Source of the DNA: DASRTE01 sp050743145
Lineage (GTDB): Bacteria; Actinomycetota; Actinomycetes; Jiangellales; Jiangellaceae
Direction of reading: 5' to 3'
Length of the DNA: 9,441 bases
Assembly (NCBI GenBank): GCA_050743145.1
Contig: JBOGDU010000303.1
Location: 1-9,441 of the forward strand
In this document: piece by piece, positions 1-6,963 of the stretch
How the letters are laid out: each line of letters starts with the position of its first letter
Numbering within the stretch: the first letter of the stretch is position 1
Notes under the pieces: generated by a model
The model's input: only the letters and a program-made list of their open reading frames with translations
Database searches by the model: none
Told to the model about the DNA's origin: nothing
Program-made: the position numbers and the translations under genes

Positions 1-452
1 AGTACGGCGTCGACATGATGGGGATGGACGAGCCCGGCTACACCTCCGACCAGGAGCGGACGTCGGTCGACCCGGGGTTCTTCACTGTCGACGGGACCCA
101 GTGCCGGGCGCCGCAGCCACCGCCGGAGGAGTACGGCGACGGTGTCGTCACGCCGCATGCCGTGTTCCTGGCGCTGCCCTACGCGCCGGATGAGGCGCTG
201 GACAACCTGGCCCGCCTGCGTACCGACCTCGATGTGTACGGTGCCGGCGGATTCTTCGACGCGGTCGGGGTCCGAAGCGGACAGGTCGCCGAGCGGTACC
301 TCGCTCTCGACCAGGGAATGATCATGGCGGCGATCGGGAACTACCTGCGCCACGACATGGTCAAGGGCTACTTCGTGGACGGGCAGTTCAAACACGCCAT
401 CCGTCCGCTGATCGCCATGGAGACGTTCTCGGCCCGGCCGTCCAGCGGGTAG
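1..452 (+). CDS. PF10091 glucoamylase-like glycoside hydrolase, C-terminal fragment
   Basis: Only the last 149 codons are present; the reading frame is open from base 3 and ends at the TAG at 450-452. The visible part resembles the end of the PF10091 'glucoamylase-like' (alpha/alpha)6-barrel domain. It has a segment with YGAGGFFDAV, then RYLALDQGMIMAAIGNYL, then a closing IRPLIAMETFSARP, which match the usual YGxxGFyDA / LDqGmixxxIxNy / E-xFs pattern at the end of that family. Characterised relatives of this fold include GH144 endo-beta-1,2-glucanases, so 'glucoamylase' is a family label and not a substrate call. The N-terminus, any signal peptide and the catalytic acids upstream lie outside the window. 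The sulfatase start follows after only 8 nt, so co-transcription is likely. The family assignment is fairly firm; the substrate is unknown. Confidence 0.82.
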   Translation, partial: YGVDMMGMDEPGYTSDQERTSVDPGFFTVDGTQCRAPQPPPEEYGDGVVTPHAVFLALPYAPDEALDNLARLRTDLDVYGAGGFFDAVGVRSGQVAERYLALDQGMIMAAIGNYLRHDMVKGYFVDGQFKHAIRPLIAMETFSARPSSG

Positions 453-460
453 CCGACACC

Positions 461-1909
461 GTGCCCCGGCCGCCGAATGTCCTGCTCATCACGGCCGACG
501 ACCATGCGGCGGCGGCGATCGGCTGCTACGGCAGCCGGGTCAACCGCACGCCGCAGATCGATCGGATCGCCACGGAGGGAATGCGCTTCGATCGAGCGGC
601 CTGCACGAACTCGCTGTGCTCGCCGAGTCGCGCCACGATGCTCACCGGGACGCACAGCCACGTCAACGGCGTCACCACGTTGTCGACGCCGTTCGACGCC
701 CGGCAGCCGGCGTTCCCCGCACTGCTGCAGGAGGCGGGATATCGGACCGGGCTGGTCGGCAAGTGGCACCTCGGGCACGGTGGCCACCACGACCCGCGGG
801 GTTTCGATCACTGGGAGGTGCTTCCGGACCAGGGCGACTACCACGACCCGGCGTTCCTCACCAAGGGTGGTTCGCACGTTCGGCACGGCTACGCGACCGA
901 CGTGATCACCGACCTGGCGCTGGCGTGGCTGGACTCGGCGCGGGACGACCCCCGGCCGTGGTGCCTGCTCGTGCAACACAAGGCGCCACACCGACCCTGG
1001 GTGCCGGCACCTCGGCACGCACACTGGTACGAGGACGCCGACTTCGCCCTGCCGCAGACGTTCTTCGACGACTACGGGCACCGGGCCTCGGCGGCTCGGG
1101 AGGCCCGGATGCGCATCGACCGCGACCTGTGGCCGGCGGATCTCAAGGAGCCCGTTCCGGACGGGCTGGTCGGCGCCGCCCGGTCGCGTTGGATGTATCG
1201 CCGCTTCCTCACCGACTACCTGCGCTGCGTGGCGGCCGTCGACGAGAACGTCGGCAGGCTGCTCGACCGGCTCGACCAGCAGGGCGCATCGCGGGACACC
1301 GTCGTTGTCTACACCTCGGACCAGGGGTTCTTCCTCGGCGAGCACGGATGGTTCGACAAGCGGTTCATGTTCGCGGAGTCCCTGCGGATTCCGTTGCTGG
1401 TCCGCTACCCGGCAGAGGTGGCGGCCGGCTCGATGTGCGACGAGATCGTCCTGACCGTCGACCTCGCGCCGACCTTCCTCGACCTGGCCGGAGCATCCGT
1501 GCCTGCTCGTATGCAGGGCCGCAGCATCCGCGAGTTGCTGCGCGGGAAGCACCCGGCGGACTGGCGGCGGGTGGGCTACTACCGCTACTGGGAGCACTTG
1601 GACGGCATCCACCGCGTCGGTGCCCACTGCGGCATCTGGACGCGGAAACACAAGCTCGTGCACTACTACGGCGACGGCCGTGGCCAGCCGGGTGCGTCAA
1701 ACGAGCGGCGTACTCCGGAGTGGGAGCTGTTCGACCTCGAGCGTGATCCGCACGAGATGCACAGCGTGTACGACGACCCGGCGTACGCAGCCGCGGCCGA
1801 CCGGATGCGCGGCGAACTGGCTCGGCAGATCCGCCAGGTGGGTGACGAGCCGCCGGCCTCGCTCTCCCATCTGATGGGGACGGCGTCCACGGCTGGAGAG
1901 GGCAGGTGA
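461..1909 (+). CDS. Type I (formylglycine-dependent) sulfatase
   Basis: This 482-residue protein of the alkaline-phosphatase superfamily would hydrolyse a sulfate ester, probably on a sugar. The N-terminal strand PNVLLITADD (5-14) supplies the first metal-binding aspartates (D13, D14). The sulfatase signature CSPSR (53-57) contains Cys53, the residue converted to formylglycine by FGE-type enzymes. The second signature GYRTGLVGKWHLG (93-105) holds Lys101 and His103. HKAPH (173-177), SDQG (D287/Q288) and FDKR (Lys300) are the later active-site and metal positions. The C-terminal WELFDLERDPHE segment is typical of the DUF4976-bearing subgroup (mucin-desulfating, choline-sulfatase-like and heparan sulfatase-like). 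Length is normal. The GTG start is the only one that puts the conserved strand at the N-terminus; the ribosome site is weak. There is no signal peptide or lipobox, so the protein is probably cytoplasmic. A phosphonate monoester hydrolase is a less likely alternative. The exact S1 subfamily and substrate cannot be read by eye. Confidence 0.93.
   Translation: MPRPPNVLLITADDHAAAAIGCYGSRVNRTPQIDRIATEGMRFDRAACTNSLCSPSRATMLTGTHSHVNGVTTLSTPFDARQPAFPALLQEAGYRTGLVGKWHLGHGGHHDPRGFDHWEVLPDQGDYHDPAFLTKGGSHVRHGYATDVITDLALAWLDSARDDPRPWCLLVQHKAPHRPWVPAPRHAHWYEDADFALPQTFFDDYGHRASAAREARMRIDRDLWPADLKEPVPDGLVGAARSRWMYRRFLTDYLRCVAAVDENVGRLLDRLDQQGASRDTVVVYTSDQGFFLGEHGWFDKRFMFAESLRIPLLVRYPAEVAAGSMCDEIVLTVDLAPTFLDLAGASVPARMQGRSIRELLRGKHPADWRRVGYYRYWEHLDGIHRVGAHCGIWTRKHKLVHYYGDGRGQPGASNERRTPEWELFDLERDPHEMHSVYDDPAYAAAADRMRGELARQIRQVGDEPPASLSHLMGTASTAGEGR
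1895..1898 (+). promoter_or_regulatory. Ribosome binding site for the GH39 gene
   Basis: The GGAG lies 7 nt before the GTG at 1906 and 13 nt before the ATG at 1912, so it decides for the GTG start and the 4-base GTGA overlap with the sulfatase stop. This implies translational coupling of the two genes. Confidence 0.6.
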
Positions 1910-3759
1910 GCATGGGCACGGGTGGGAGAGCGCGGGAGGAATTCGAGCGGCGGATCGGCCGCCGCAGCGATCGCGGCGGCGAGATCGACCAGGTCGAGCT
2001 GCCGGTACCGGCCGGTCTGACCGCGCGCACCGGCCGTCACCAGGTCACGCTCGACTGGGATCCCGTCGACGGCGCAGCCGGATACCTGCTGCACGTGGCG
2101 CCCGGGCCGGAGGGTCCCTTCGAGCCGGTGGACCATCGCGGGCGCGACGTGCTGGCCGTTCCGCATGGGCCGTACGTCGACACGACAGGGCAGCCGGGGG
2201 AACGGCGGTGGTACGCGGTAGCGGCCGTGGTCGACGTCGAGCGGGTCGGCGCGTTGTCCGAGCCGGTCGAGACCGCGTCGCTTCCTGCGGGCGACGGCAC
2301 GGTCGAGATCGTGGTGGACGCCGGGCGGGTCGTGGGAGAGGTCCAGCGGCCGTGGCGGCCGATGATCGGCTCCGAGCATCTGTCCCACCTGTTGTCGACC
2401 GACAACACGGGCAACCGGCCGATCGGCGAGGAGCTTGCGGCGGCGCTGCGCGCGGCCCGCGACGTGCTCGGGGTCGAGGCGGTGCGGGCGCACGCGATCC
2501 TCTGTGACGACCTCGGTGTGTACCGCGAGGTCGGCGGCGCGCCCGTGCACGACTTCCGCGGTGTCGACCGCGTGTACGACACCGTGCTCTCGTTGGGCCT
2601 CCGACCGGTCGTGGAGCTGTCGTTCATGCCCCGCGATCTCGCGGCCGACCCCTCGAAGACGGTCTTCGAGTACGGCGCGATCGTGTCGCCGCCGAGGGAC
2701 TGGGGCCGGTGGTCCGACCTGGTTCGCGACCTGGTCGCCCACCTGGTCGACCGGTACGGGTTGGCGGAGGTCCGCGACCACTGGTCGTTCGAGGTGTGGA
2801 ACGAGGCCAATCTCGACGTCTTCTGGTCGGGCACGCCGGAGGAGTACTTCCGCCTCTACGACCTGTCCGCGGCCGCCGTGAAGTCCGTCGACCTCGCGCT
2901 GCGGGTGGGCGGGCCGGCGTCGGCCGCGGCCGGGTGGATCGAGCAGACCCTTGCACACGTCGACAGCTCCGGGTCGGCGCTGGACTTCGTGTCGACCCAC
3001 ACCTACGGCAGCCCTCCGTTGGACCTGCGGCCGATGCTCGACCGGTACAGGAGGGCAGGCACCCCGCTGTGGTGGACCGAGTGGGGGGTGAGCCCGACCC
3101 ACTTCGACGCCGCCAGCGACTCGGTGTTCGGGGCGGTGTTCCTGCTGCGGGGCATGGCCTCGGCGATGGGACGGATCGACGCCCTGTCGTACTGGGTGGT
3201 GTCCGACCACTTCGAGGAGCTCGGCCGGCCGCCGGCGCTGTTCCACGGCGGTTTCGGCCTGCGGACCGTCGGCGATCTGCGCAAGCCGCGCTGGTGGGCA
3301 CTCGAGCTGCTGGAGCGGCTGGGTGTGAGCCGCCTCGAGGTCACGGCCGCTGGCGACGGGGGAGGCTCGTTGGTCGAGGCTCTGGCCGCAGGCCGTGACG
3401 ACGGCACGGTGGCGGTGCTGGTGTGGAACGGGACGCTCGACCAGACGAAGGCAGGCGGCGACAGCGCCCTCGAACGGACGGTGCGAATCAGCGTCTCCGG
3501 CCTGGCAGACGGGTCGTACCGGCTCAGTCACCACCGGGTCGACGCGGAGCGGTCGAACGTCAGCGGCGCCTGGGCGCGAATCGGCGGCGGCGCAGCGTGG
3601 CCGGACGAACGCCAGTGGGCGGAGCTGAGGGCTGCCGACCGGTTGGAGGACCTGCACCCGCCAGAGACCGTTCAGCCGGTCGACGGCTCGGTTGTCGTCG
3701 AGTTCGACCTGCCGATGCCCGGTATCTCGTTCCTCGAGCTCACCCCGCGATCCACCTGA
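1906..3759 (+). CDS. GH39-family glycoside hydrolase (beta-xylosidase / alpha-L-iduronidase type)
   Basis: This 617-residue protein has an N-terminal fibronectin-III-like domain (about 33-127) and a clan GH-A TIM barrel (about 145-470) of GH39 type. A C-terminal beta-rich region (about 475-617) ends in FLELTP. The barrel shows FEVWNEANLDVFW (295-307) with Glu300 as the expected acid/base. The WWTEWG motif (389-394) holds Glu392, the expected nucleophile, and STHTYG (363-368) is also typical of the family. GH39 members include beta-xylosidases and alpha-L-iduronidases, both retaining enzymes; the sulfatase partner makes a uronic-acid or xylose-containing sulfated glycan an attractive but unproven substrate. 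The GTG start at 1906 overlaps the sulfatase TGA. A GGAG at 1895-1898, 7 nt upstream, favours it over the ATG at 1912. There is no signal peptide. The last codons and stop lie inside a repeat unit that recurs downstream. Confidence 0.9.
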   Translation: MSMGTGGRAREEFERRIGRRSDRGGEIDQVELPVPAGLTARTGRHQVTLDWDPVDGAAGYLLHVAPGPEGPFEPVDHRGRDVLAVPHGPYVDTTGQPGERRWYAVAAVVDVERVGALSEPVETASLPAGDGTVEIVVDAGRVVGEVQRPWRPMIGSEHLSHLLSTDNTGNRPIGEELAAALRAARDVLGVEAVRAHAILCDDLGVYREVGGAPVHDFRGVDRVYDTVLSLGLRPVVELSFMPRDLAADPSKTVFEYGAIVSPPRDWGRWSDLVRDLVAHLVDRYGLAEVRDHWSFEVWNEANLDVFWSGTPEEYFRLYDLSAAAVKSVDLALRVGGPASAAAGWIEQTLAHVDSSGSALDFVSTHTYGSPPLDLRPMLDRYRRAGTPLWWTEWGVSPTHFDAASDSVFGAVFLLRGMASAMGRIDALSYWVVSDHFEELGRPPALFHGGFGLRTVGDLRKPRWWALELLERLGVSRLEVTAAGDGGGSLVEALAAGRDDGTVAVLVWNGTLDQTKAGGDSALERTVRISVSGLADGSYRLSHHRVDAERSNVSGAWARIGGGAAWPDERQWAELRAADRLEDLHPPETVQPVDGSVVVEFDLPMPGISFLELTPRST

Positions 3760-3864
3760 GGTCAGCGCTGCTTTCCCAGTGATCCACGTGAGGTTGGTGC
3801 TGCCCGGCAGTGATCCACGTGAGGTTTGTGCTGCCCGGCGGTGATCGACGTGATGTTCGTGTCG
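3747..3864 (+). repeat. Four direct repeat units with 31-32 nt spacing
   Basis: Units start at 3747, 3779, 3810 and 3841. The two central units share the core GTGATCCACGTGAGGTT and the tail GTGCTGCCCGGC, and differ at only 2 of 31 positions. The first unit matches the second at about 19 of 24 positions and contains the TGA stop of the GH39 gene. The fourth is more diverged (GTGATCGACGTGATGTT) and runs into the left arm of the hairpin at 3850. The units abut without unique spacers. The period of 31 is not a multiple of 3, so this is not a coding repeat. The near-palindromic CCACGTGAGG core and a spacing of about three helical turns would suit a repeated protein-binding site, but that is inference. 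Confidence 0.8.
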
Positions 3865-3885
3865 AGGAGGCGACACGAACATCAC
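3850..3885 (+). terminator. Perfect 15-bp hairpin with AGGAGG loop; possible terminator of the glycan operon
   Basis: Left arm GTGATGTTCGTGTCG (3850-3864), loop AGGAGG (3865-3870) and right arm CGACACGAACATCAC (3871-3885) pair without a mismatch. The hairpin lies 90 nt after the GH39 stop, which fits a terminator, but no T-run follows. Actinobacterial terminators often lack one, so the role stays open. The left arm is the second half of the fourth repeat unit, so the structure is built from the repeat family rather than being independent of it. Confidence 0.55.
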
Positions 3886-3899
3886 ACAGCGGTGGACCG

Positions 3900-3916
3900 A
3901 ACCTCACGCCCATCAC
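3900..3916 (-). repeat. Inverted copy of the repeat core
   Basis: Read on the - strand this is GTGATGGGCGTGAGGTT. It matches the core GTGATCCACGTGAGGTT at 14 of 17 positions, with the differences confined to the central triplet. Together with the unit at 3810 it could form an outer stem enclosing the 3850-3885 hairpin. Confidence 0.6.
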
Positions 3917-3954
3917 CGGTCGGCGGCTCGAACCCCCCAGGGTGCTGGACCTCT

Positions 3955-3968
3955 GTCCACATGAGGTG
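3955..3968 (+). repeat. Degenerate fifth forward copy of the repeat core
   Basis: TCCACATGAGGT (3956-3967) matches 11 of 12 bases of TCCACGTGAGGT in the main units. It is isolated and lacks the GTGCTGCCCGGC tail, so it may be a remnant or chance. It lies about 75 nt upstream of the AbiEi-like start codon. Confidence 0.35.
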
Positions 3969-4043
3969 AATCGCAGCGGTCACCGTCCACAGCGGATCCG
4001 AACACGCGGCCGCCGCGACGCCGATACGGCAAGGCTGCCTGCC

Positions 4044-4983
4044 ATGAACCTGCCGCCGGGCCTGGTGCGCCTTGCTGCCTCCCAGGACGGGATCGTCACT
4101 CGCCGGCAGGCACTCCAGCATGGACTGACAGTCGGAGCCCTGCGTCACCTTCTGGGCCGCGGCGGCCGGTGGCAGCGCATGGTGAAGGGCGTGTACGCCA
4201 CCTTCACAGGTCCGACCCAGGAACGGCATCTGATCAGGGCGGCACTTCTCTACGCCGGGCCGAACGCGATGGTCACGGGCAAGACCGCATGCCGGGCCTA
4301 TGGCCTGAAATATGTGCCGGCGATCGGCCGTCCCGAGATCCTGGTCCCGGATCCCGTCCAGCGAGCAAAGGTTCCGATCGCGCGAATCCGGCGCACGCGC
4401 AAGCTGCCGGTTCCGCGTCAGGTCCGATCGTTCCCATGCGCACCACCGGAGCACGCGGCTGTCGAGGCGTGCCGTGACCAGCTCGTTCTGCGACCGGTGC
4501 GAGCGTTGCTGTGCGAGGTCGTGCAACGAGGGCTCGCGACACCGGATCAGCTCGTCACCGTCCTCGCCGGCGGGCCATCGGCAGGCAGTGCCTTGCCGCG
4601 ACGGGTGCTGGACGACGTCATGGCAGGGTGCCGGTCGGCAACCCGAATGCGAGTTGCGCGAACTCCTGACGGGCAGCCACGTTCTGCCCGAGGCCCGTTG
4701 GAACCATCCGTTGCCCGACCCACGTGGCGAGGGCCTCGTCCCTGACGCGTGCCTGGACGAGGCTCATCTCGTGATCGAGGTCGATTCGGTCGAGTGGCAT
4801 CGGTTCGGGGACGCGCCGGAGACGACAGAACGCCGCCGCGCACGGCTGGCGGCACTGGGCTGGACGGTGCTGCCCGTGTCGCCGCGTCGTATCCGTGAGG
4901 AACCCATGGCCGTGCTTCGCGAGATCGAGGCCGCCTACCTCGCCGGGATCGCCCGTGCAGGGGGTCGCACCAAGGCCATGTGA
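4044..4983 (+). pseudogene. AbiEi-antitoxin-like / DUF559-type protein, frame broken near 4641
   Basis: The N-terminal half, in the frame of the ATG at 4044 (AAGG at 4031-4034), resembles proteins annotated as type IV toxin-antitoxin AbiEi-family antitoxin domain proteins. It shows a winged-helix start (LAASQDGIVTRRQALQHGL, residues 11-28), the WQRMVKGVYATF turn (43-54) and a GKTACRAYGL segment (79-88). At codon 199 (4638-4640) homology leaves this frame, which then stops at 4745 after 34 unrelated codons. The expected C-terminus continues in the +1 frame from 4642. It contains PECELRELL, VPDACLDEAHLVIEVDSVEWH and LPVSPRRIREEP, the PD-(D/E)xK-like DUF559/Vsr-like end that normally follows. 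Dropping one base near 4641 restores a 312-residue protein of normal family length. No AbiEii nucleotidyltransferase toxin gene is adjacent, so a functional toxin-antitoxin pair is not supported. The break may be a real mutation or a sequencing error. Confidence 0.8.
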
Positions 4984-5043
4984 ACCGTTGTCGCCCTGCG
5001 TGGTTCATGGTCGGACCGCCCGATGCAAGGACGTACGTGGGCC
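4984..5043. other. Convergent intergenic gap
   Basis: This 60-nt gap lies between the AbiEi-like gene and the S9 peptidase, which end towards each other. A weak inverted repeat, TGAACC (4981-4986) with GGTTCA (5002-5007) and a 15-nt loop, overlaps the upstream stop codon. It is too short to call a terminator with confidence. Confidence 0.3.
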
Positions 5044-6897
5044 CTAGTCCGCCTGCACGCGGCCGCCGAGATGCTGGGCCAGGAAGAGTTCGGCGGCGGC
5101 GTAGAAGCGCTCTCGGTTCTCCGGGCGGGCGAGCCCGTGGCCCTCGTCCTCGAAGAGCAGGTACTCGTGGTCGATGCCCTTCCTGACCATGGCCTCGACG
5201 ATCTGCTCCGCCTCGACGACGGTCACCCGCGGGTCGTTCTTTCCCTGCGCGACCAGGATCGGGATCGCGATGTCGTCGACCCGGGAGAGCGGGGAACGCT
5301 CCCAGAGCAGGTCGCGCTCGGTCTCGGGATTGCCGACCTTGGTGTGGAAGATCGCGATCTGCGGCTTCCAGTACTCCGGCACCGAGGCGATCAGCGTCAT
5401 CAGGTTGGACGGCCCGACCATGTCGACGGCGCAACGGAAGACCTCGGGCGTGAACGCCGCCCCCACGAGGGCTGCGTAGCCTCCGTACGACCCGCCGTAG
5501 ATGCCCACCCGGTCCCGGTCGATGCTGCCGAGCGCCACCAGATGGTCGACAGCGTCCAGCAGGTCGGTGTGCATGGCCCGACCCCACTCCTTGTCACCGG
5601 CGTTGCCGAAGGCCTTGCCGTACCCGGTGGAACCGCGGAAGTTGACCTGGACACAGACGTAGCCGCGGTTGGCCAGCCACTGAGCCTCTGGGTCATAACC
5701 CCACGTGTCGCGGTGCCAGGGACCACCGTGGACGTCGACGACGGCCGGCAGGCCGACGCGTTCGAGCCGCGGCGGGTACGTGACGTACCCGTGGATCGTA
5801 AGGCCGTCGCGGGCCGTGAACCGGAACGGCTCCATCACGGCGAGCTGGTACGAGTCCAGCGCGGGTTTGTGTGCGAACAGGAACGTCAGCTCCCCGGAGT
5901 CGCGGTCGTAAAGGTGGTAGTGGACCGGGCCGTCAGAAGGCGTCTCGCTGACCAGCCAGCGCCGGTCGGTGCGCTCGCTGCGCGAGATGCTGACCTCGCC
6001 GCGCAACCGTGAACGCAACGCGTCGATCTCGGCGCCGAGGACAGGATCCAAGTGAACCCACTCCTCGCGCTCCTCGAGAAACACGACCGACTGCGGCTCG
6101 AGCGTGTCCGGGTCGCTGAGCACGGCCGCGACGTCGTACGACGGGTCCTCGGCCAGGACTGTCTCGGCCCCCGTGACGAGGTCGACCCGGAGCAGCCGCG
6201 ACGCGTTGACGCCGACGCTGGACAGCAGGAACAGCGAAGATCCGTCGCGGCTGAAGCCGTATACGCCGGTGGTGGCGACGTCCTCGGGCGCGATCTCGAG
6301 CCACGGCGCATCCTGCCCTGTGGCCCGGTCGCGCTGGTAGACGACCGCACCGCCCTCGGGTGTCATGGTGACGCCACCCCGCACGGACAGGTCGGAGTCG
6401 ACCAACCAGCCGGCATAGCCGGGATTCGTCTCCACCTTGTCGAAGGCACCGGAGGACAGGTCGAACCGGTAGACGTCGTGCAGCGACGGGTTGTCGGCGT
6501 TGAGCCCGATGAGCACCGTGTCCGGATGCCACCGGTTGTGCCCGAGGATCATCGCGTGTACACCCTCGCCGGGTGTCACGAGCTGCGACTCGCCCGTCTT
6601 CAGGTCGAGGGCGTACAGCCGCCAGTCCTCGTCGCCGTCGGTGTCCTGCAGGTACCCGAGGGTCCGGTCGTCGTGACAGAACGCGAACGTGCGTACGCCG
6701 CGGCCCCGGTCGTGCGTCACGGGTCGCGCGGCACCCAGGTCGTCGGCGGGTCCGACCCAGACGTTGAGAACGCCGTCTTCAGGAGCGACGAAACCGAGCA
6801 GGGTTCCGTCCGGCGACAGCGCGGGACTGATCCGGTCCGGATTTCCGAACAGCACGTCACGGGGGATGAGGGGCACGGATGGGTCGGTGGTCGTCAC
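5044..6897 (-). CDS. S9-family serine peptidase (prolyl oligopeptidase / acylaminoacyl-peptidase-like)
   Basis: The 617-residue protein has the two-part S9 architecture. An N-terminal beta-propeller covers about residues 20-350, with repeated SPDG / DLKTGE / DRDSGEL-type blades. A C-terminal alpha/beta-hydrolase domain covers about 360-610. The catalytic triad is complete: Ser470 in GGSYGGY, Asp555 in QGKNDPRV and His587 in DEGHG. HGGPW (390-394) supplies the oxyanion-hole segment and NFRGSTGYGKAF (419-430) is a further family hallmark. Such enzymes cleave short peptides or N-acylated amino-acid termini, the propeller restricting access. There is no signal peptide, so it is probably cytoplasmic. 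The start is a GTG (CAC on the + strand at 6895-6897) with only a weak purine stretch upstream; no nearby in-frame alternative is better. It diverges from the lipoprotein gene over a 66-nt gap. Substrate specificity cannot be deduced. Confidence 0.94.
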   Translation of the reverse strand: MTTTDPSVPLIPRDVLFGNPDRISPALSPDGTLLGFVAPEDGVLNVWVGPADDLGAARPVTHDRGRGVRTFAFCHDDRTLGYLQDTDGDEDWRLYALDLKTGESQLVTPGEGVHAMILGHNRWHPDTVLIGLNADNPSLHDVYRFDLSSGAFDKVETNPGYAGWLVDSDLSVRGGVTMTPEGGAVVYQRDRATGQDAPWLEIAPEDVATTGVYGFSRDGSSLFLLSSVGVNASRLLRVDLVTGAETVLAEDPSYDVAAVLSDPDTLEPQSVVFLEEREEWVHLDPVLGAEIDALRSRLRGEVSISRSERTDRRWLVSETPSDGPVHYHLYDRDSGELTFLFAHKPALDSYQLAVMEPFRFTARDGLTIHGYVTYPPRLERVGLPAVVDVHGGPWHRDTWGYDPEAQWLANRGYVCVQVNFRGSTGYGKAFGNAGDKEWGRAMHTDLLDAVDHLVALGSIDRDRVGIYGGSYGGYAALVGAAFTPEVFRCAVDMVGPSNLMTLIASVPEYWKPQIAIFHTKVGNPETERDLLWERSPLSRVDDIAIPILVAQGKNDPRVTVVEAEQIVEAMVRKGIDHEYLLFEDEGHGLARPENRERFYAAAELFLAQHLGGRVQAD

Positions 6898-6955
6898 AGC
6901 GTTGATCTCATCACGGACGGTGAGGGTCGCCGGCGGTCGGCCCCGGTCGGAGCCC

Positions 6956-6961
6956 TACCCT
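6956..6961 (+). promoter_or_regulatory. Candidate -10 element TACCCT of the lipoprotein gene
   Basis: The hexamer fits the actinobacterial TANNNT -10 pattern. It lies 2 nt before the ATG at 6964 and 8 nt before the in-frame GTG at 6970. If used, transcription would start at about the GTG, making a leaderless mRNA and moving the protein start two codons inward. No convincing -35 is visible, and a GGAG at 6949-6952 offers the competing leadered reading. Confidence 0.35.
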
Positions 6962-6963
6962 CG

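Noticed and set aside
368..1663. 431-codon antisense ORF opposite the sulfatase
   Set aside because: Same reason: no domain-like sequence, and complete overlap with a clearly functional gene.
3747..3864. CRISPR array
   Set aside because: The repeating units abut directly with no unique spacers, the unit carries gene-end sequence, and no cas genes are nearby.
1666..3885. 739-codon antisense ORF opposite the sulfatase/GH39 genes
   Set aside because: It is a shadow created by high-GC codon use. It has low-complexity Arg/Pro/Ala/Gly composition and no recognisable domains, and the + strand genes have intact catalytic motifs.
3922..3945. tRNA-like T-arm (CTCGAAC next to a C-run) or an att-site remnant
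   Set aside because: The flanking bases do not form a 5-bp T-stem, and no acceptor or anticodon arms can be found on either strand.
3810..4043. N-terminal extension of the AbiEi-like protein starting at the GTG at 3810
   Set aside because: The extension would translate the non-coding repeat and hairpin, whose 31-nt period breaks any frame. The family N-terminus starts at the ATG at 4044.
4044..4983. Complete AbiEi/AbiEii toxin-antitoxin or phage-defence system
   Set aside because: Only the antitoxin-like protein is present, its frame is broken, and no nucleotidyltransferase toxin gene lies next to it.
4547..5587. 346-codon - strand ORF across the AbiEi-like 3' end and the S9 peptidase 3' end
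   Set aside because: It is out of frame with the S9 peptidase it overlaps on the same strand and its composition is Arg/Pro-rich shadow.
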